This document shows, one piece after another, positions 61,801 to 64,000 of a stretch of 64,000 nt of DNA (position 1 is its first letter; the number at the start of each line of letters is the position of its first letter). The translations under genes were made by a program, and so were the position numbers. The stretch is from assembly GCA_037447655.1 (NCBI GenBank), contig JBBHKE010002480.1, positions 255,482 to 319,481 of the forward strand. The letters are read 5' to 3'. The DNA comes from Zygnema cylindricum. Taxonomy: Eukaryota > Streptophyta > Zygnematophyceae > Zygnematales > Zygnemataceae. The notes beneath the pieces were generated by a model. That model worked only from the letters and a program-made list of their open reading frames with translations, searched no databases and was not told the origin of the DNA.

Positions 61801-64000
61801 CTAAAATTTAGACAACAATTCCTTTTAGCGCTAACAGTTTGTGTAAGTTAGAAAACAATTCCTGTTAACGCTAACAGTTTGTGTAATTAAGATAACAATT
61901 CCCGTTGCGCTAACAGTTTGTGTAAGTTAGATAACAATTTATGTTAACGCTAATAGTTTCTAATATTTAGACAACAATTCCTTTTAACGCTAACAGTTTG
62001 TGCAAGTTAGGCGGCAATTCTTGTTAGCGCGAAATGTTGGTGTAATTTAGATAATAATTTCTGTTAGCGCTAATAGTTTGTGTAATTTTGACAACAATTC
62101 CTGTTAGCGCTAACAGTTTGTGTATTTAGGTAACAATTCGAGTAAGCGCTAACAGTTTGTGTAATTTAGATAACAATTCTTCTTTGCGCTAACAGTTTGT
62201 GTAATTTAGATAACAATTCATGTTAGCGCTAACAGTTTGTGTAATTTAGATAACAATTCTTGTTAGCGCTAATTGTTTGTGTAAATTAGGTGACAATTCA
62301 TGTTAGCGCTAAGAGTTTGTGTAAGTAAGGTATCAATTCCTGTTAGCGCTAACACTTTGTGTAAGTTAGGTAACAATTCCTGTTAGCACTAACCGTTTGT
62401 CTAAGTAAGATAACAATTCTTGTTAGCCGTAATAGTTTGTGCAATTTAGATAACAATTCTTGTTAGCGCTAACAGTTTGTGAATTTAGATAACAATTCTT
62501 TTTAGTGCTAACAGTTTGTGTAAATTAGGTGACAATTCATGTTAGCGCTAAGAGTTTGTGTAAGTTAGGTATCAATTCATGTTAGCGCTAAAACTTTGTG
62601 TAAGTTAGGAAACAAATTTTGTTAGCGCTAACAGTTTGTGTAAGTTAGATAACAAATCTTGTTAGGGCTAACAGTTTATGTAAGTTAGGTAACAATTCTT
62701 GTTTGCGCTAACTGTTTGTGTAATTTAGATAACAAATCATGTTAGGGCTAATAATTTGTGTAAGTTACGCAACAATTCCTCTTCACGCTAACAGTTTGTG
62801 TAAATTAGGTGACAATACTTGTTAGCGCTAAAAGTTTGTGTAATTTAGATAACAATTCCTTTTAGCGCTAACAGTTTGTGTAAGTTAGATAACAATTCTT
62901 GTTAGCGCTTACAGTTTGTTTAAGTTAGGTAACAATTCTTGTTAGCGCTAACAGCTTGTGTAAATTAGGTGACAATTCTTGTTAGCGCTAAAATTTTGTG
63001 TAATTTAGATAACAATTCTTTTTAGCGCTAACAGTTTGTGTAAGTTAGAAAACAATTCTTGTTAGCGTTAACAGTTTGTTTAAGTTAGGTAACAATTCTT
63101 GTTAGCGCTAACAGCTTGTGTAAATTAGGTGACAATTCTTGTAAACGCTAACACTTACTGTAATTTAGATACCAATTCTTGTTAGCGTTAACACTAACTG
63201 TAATTTAGATAACAATTCTTGTTAGCCCTAACAATTTCTAAAATTTAGACAACAATTCCTTTTAGCGCTAACAGTTTGTGTAAGTTAGAAAACAATTCCT
63301 GTTAACACTAACAGTTTGTGTAATTAAGATAACATTTCCCGTTGCGCTAACAGTTTGTGTAAGTTAGATAACAATTTATGTTAACGCTAACAGTTTCTAA
63401 TATTTAGACAACAATTCCTTTTAACGCTAACAGTTTGTGCAAGTTAGGTGACAATTCTTGTTAGCGCGAAATGTTTGTGTAATTTAGATAATAATTTCTG
63501 TTAGCGCTAATAGTTTGTGTAATTTTGACAACAATTCCTGTTAGCGCTAACAGTTTGTGTATTTAGGTAACAATTCCAGTAAGCGCTAACAGTTTGTGTA
63601 ATTTAGATAACAATTCTTCTTTGTGCTAACAGTTTGTGTAATTTAGATAACAATTCATGTTAGCGCTAACAGATTGTGTAATTTAGATAACAATTCTTGT
63701 TTGCGCTAACAGTTTGTGTAATTTAGATAACAATTCATGTTAGCGCTAAGAGTTTGTGTAAGTTACGTAACAATTCCTCTTAGTGCTAACAGTTTGTGGA
63801 AATTAGGTGAGAATTCGTGTAAGCGCTAAAAGTTTCTGTAATATAGATAACAATTTCTTTAAGCGCTAACACTTTGTGTAAGTTAGGTAACAATTTTTGT
63901 TAGCGCAAACAGTTTGTGTTAGTTTGAAAACAATTCTTGTTAGGGCTAACAATTTGTGTAAGTTAAGTAACAATTCCTGTATGCACTTACCGTTTGTGTA
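58894..64000. repeat. 40-bp satellite, block 3, with nested segmental duplications
   Basis: About 128 units to the window end. Rare variants recur at fixed offsets: 60121 and 62479 (2358), 60811 and 62765 (1954), 61214 and 63168 (1954), 61801 and 63238 (1437), showing large duplicated blocks. Confidence 0.97.

Noticed and set aside
41838-64000. Regular short repeats that could suggest a CRISPR array
   Set aside because: Units are directly adjacent with graded variation and no unique spacers, the genome is eukaryotic, and no cas gene is present.

Overview
The window is a repeat-rich, gene-poor piece of a eukaryotic nuclear genome. Spliced exons with GT..AG introns, nested Ty1/copia LTR retrotransposons, a Ty3/gypsy-like Gag remnant, CCCTAAA-containing repeats and about 17 kb of a 40-bp satellite all fit a large genome of the green lineage (alga or early-diverging plant), but I cannot name the species. 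No bacterial operon, CRISPR array or rRNA was seen.  Layout: 1-10174 is copia element A (minus strand). A second copia element, B (5284-9658), sits inside A's 5' LTR and is flanked by the target duplication GTGCG. 10175-12526 holds foldback and tandem repeats. 12527-12699 begins a host coding exon that resumes at 18618; copia element C (12700-18612, plus strand, duplication GGACC) splits it. 19033-21861 carries exons of a tyrosine-recombinase-fold gene of the Ndc10/Crypton type, broken by an LTR fragment (D, 20710-21712). 22020-25570 holds minisatellites and a long purine-rich tract. 26121-27263 is an exon resembling the C-terminal part of the same family. 27290-35310 is decayed copia material (G, F and loose LTRs). 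35520-38339 is a Gag-protease remnant. 38340-41837 is repeat-rich noncoding DNA. 41838-64000 is the satellite, interrupted by two shrunken copia elements, H (43578-45022) and E (55428-58893).  How the parts relate: all copia elements with a visible 5' end use a primer site complementary to the anticodon arm of initiator tRNA-Met, directly after the LTR terminal CA. In A, B, C and E the Gag start codon lies inside the LTR and the reading frame runs through the primer site, which encodes the residues around Val-Met-Gly. The LTRs of A, B, D and E also carry, antisense to the element and where measurable 205-290 nt from the LTR start, a tRNA-gene-like module (A-box-like and B-box sequences, then TTTT). 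In A, B and E this lies next to a hairpin whose arms differ between families while its loop is conserved. These arrangements are the best candidates for something undescribed. LTR divergence counted by eye (A about 3 percent, B about 2 percent) agrees with the nesting order.
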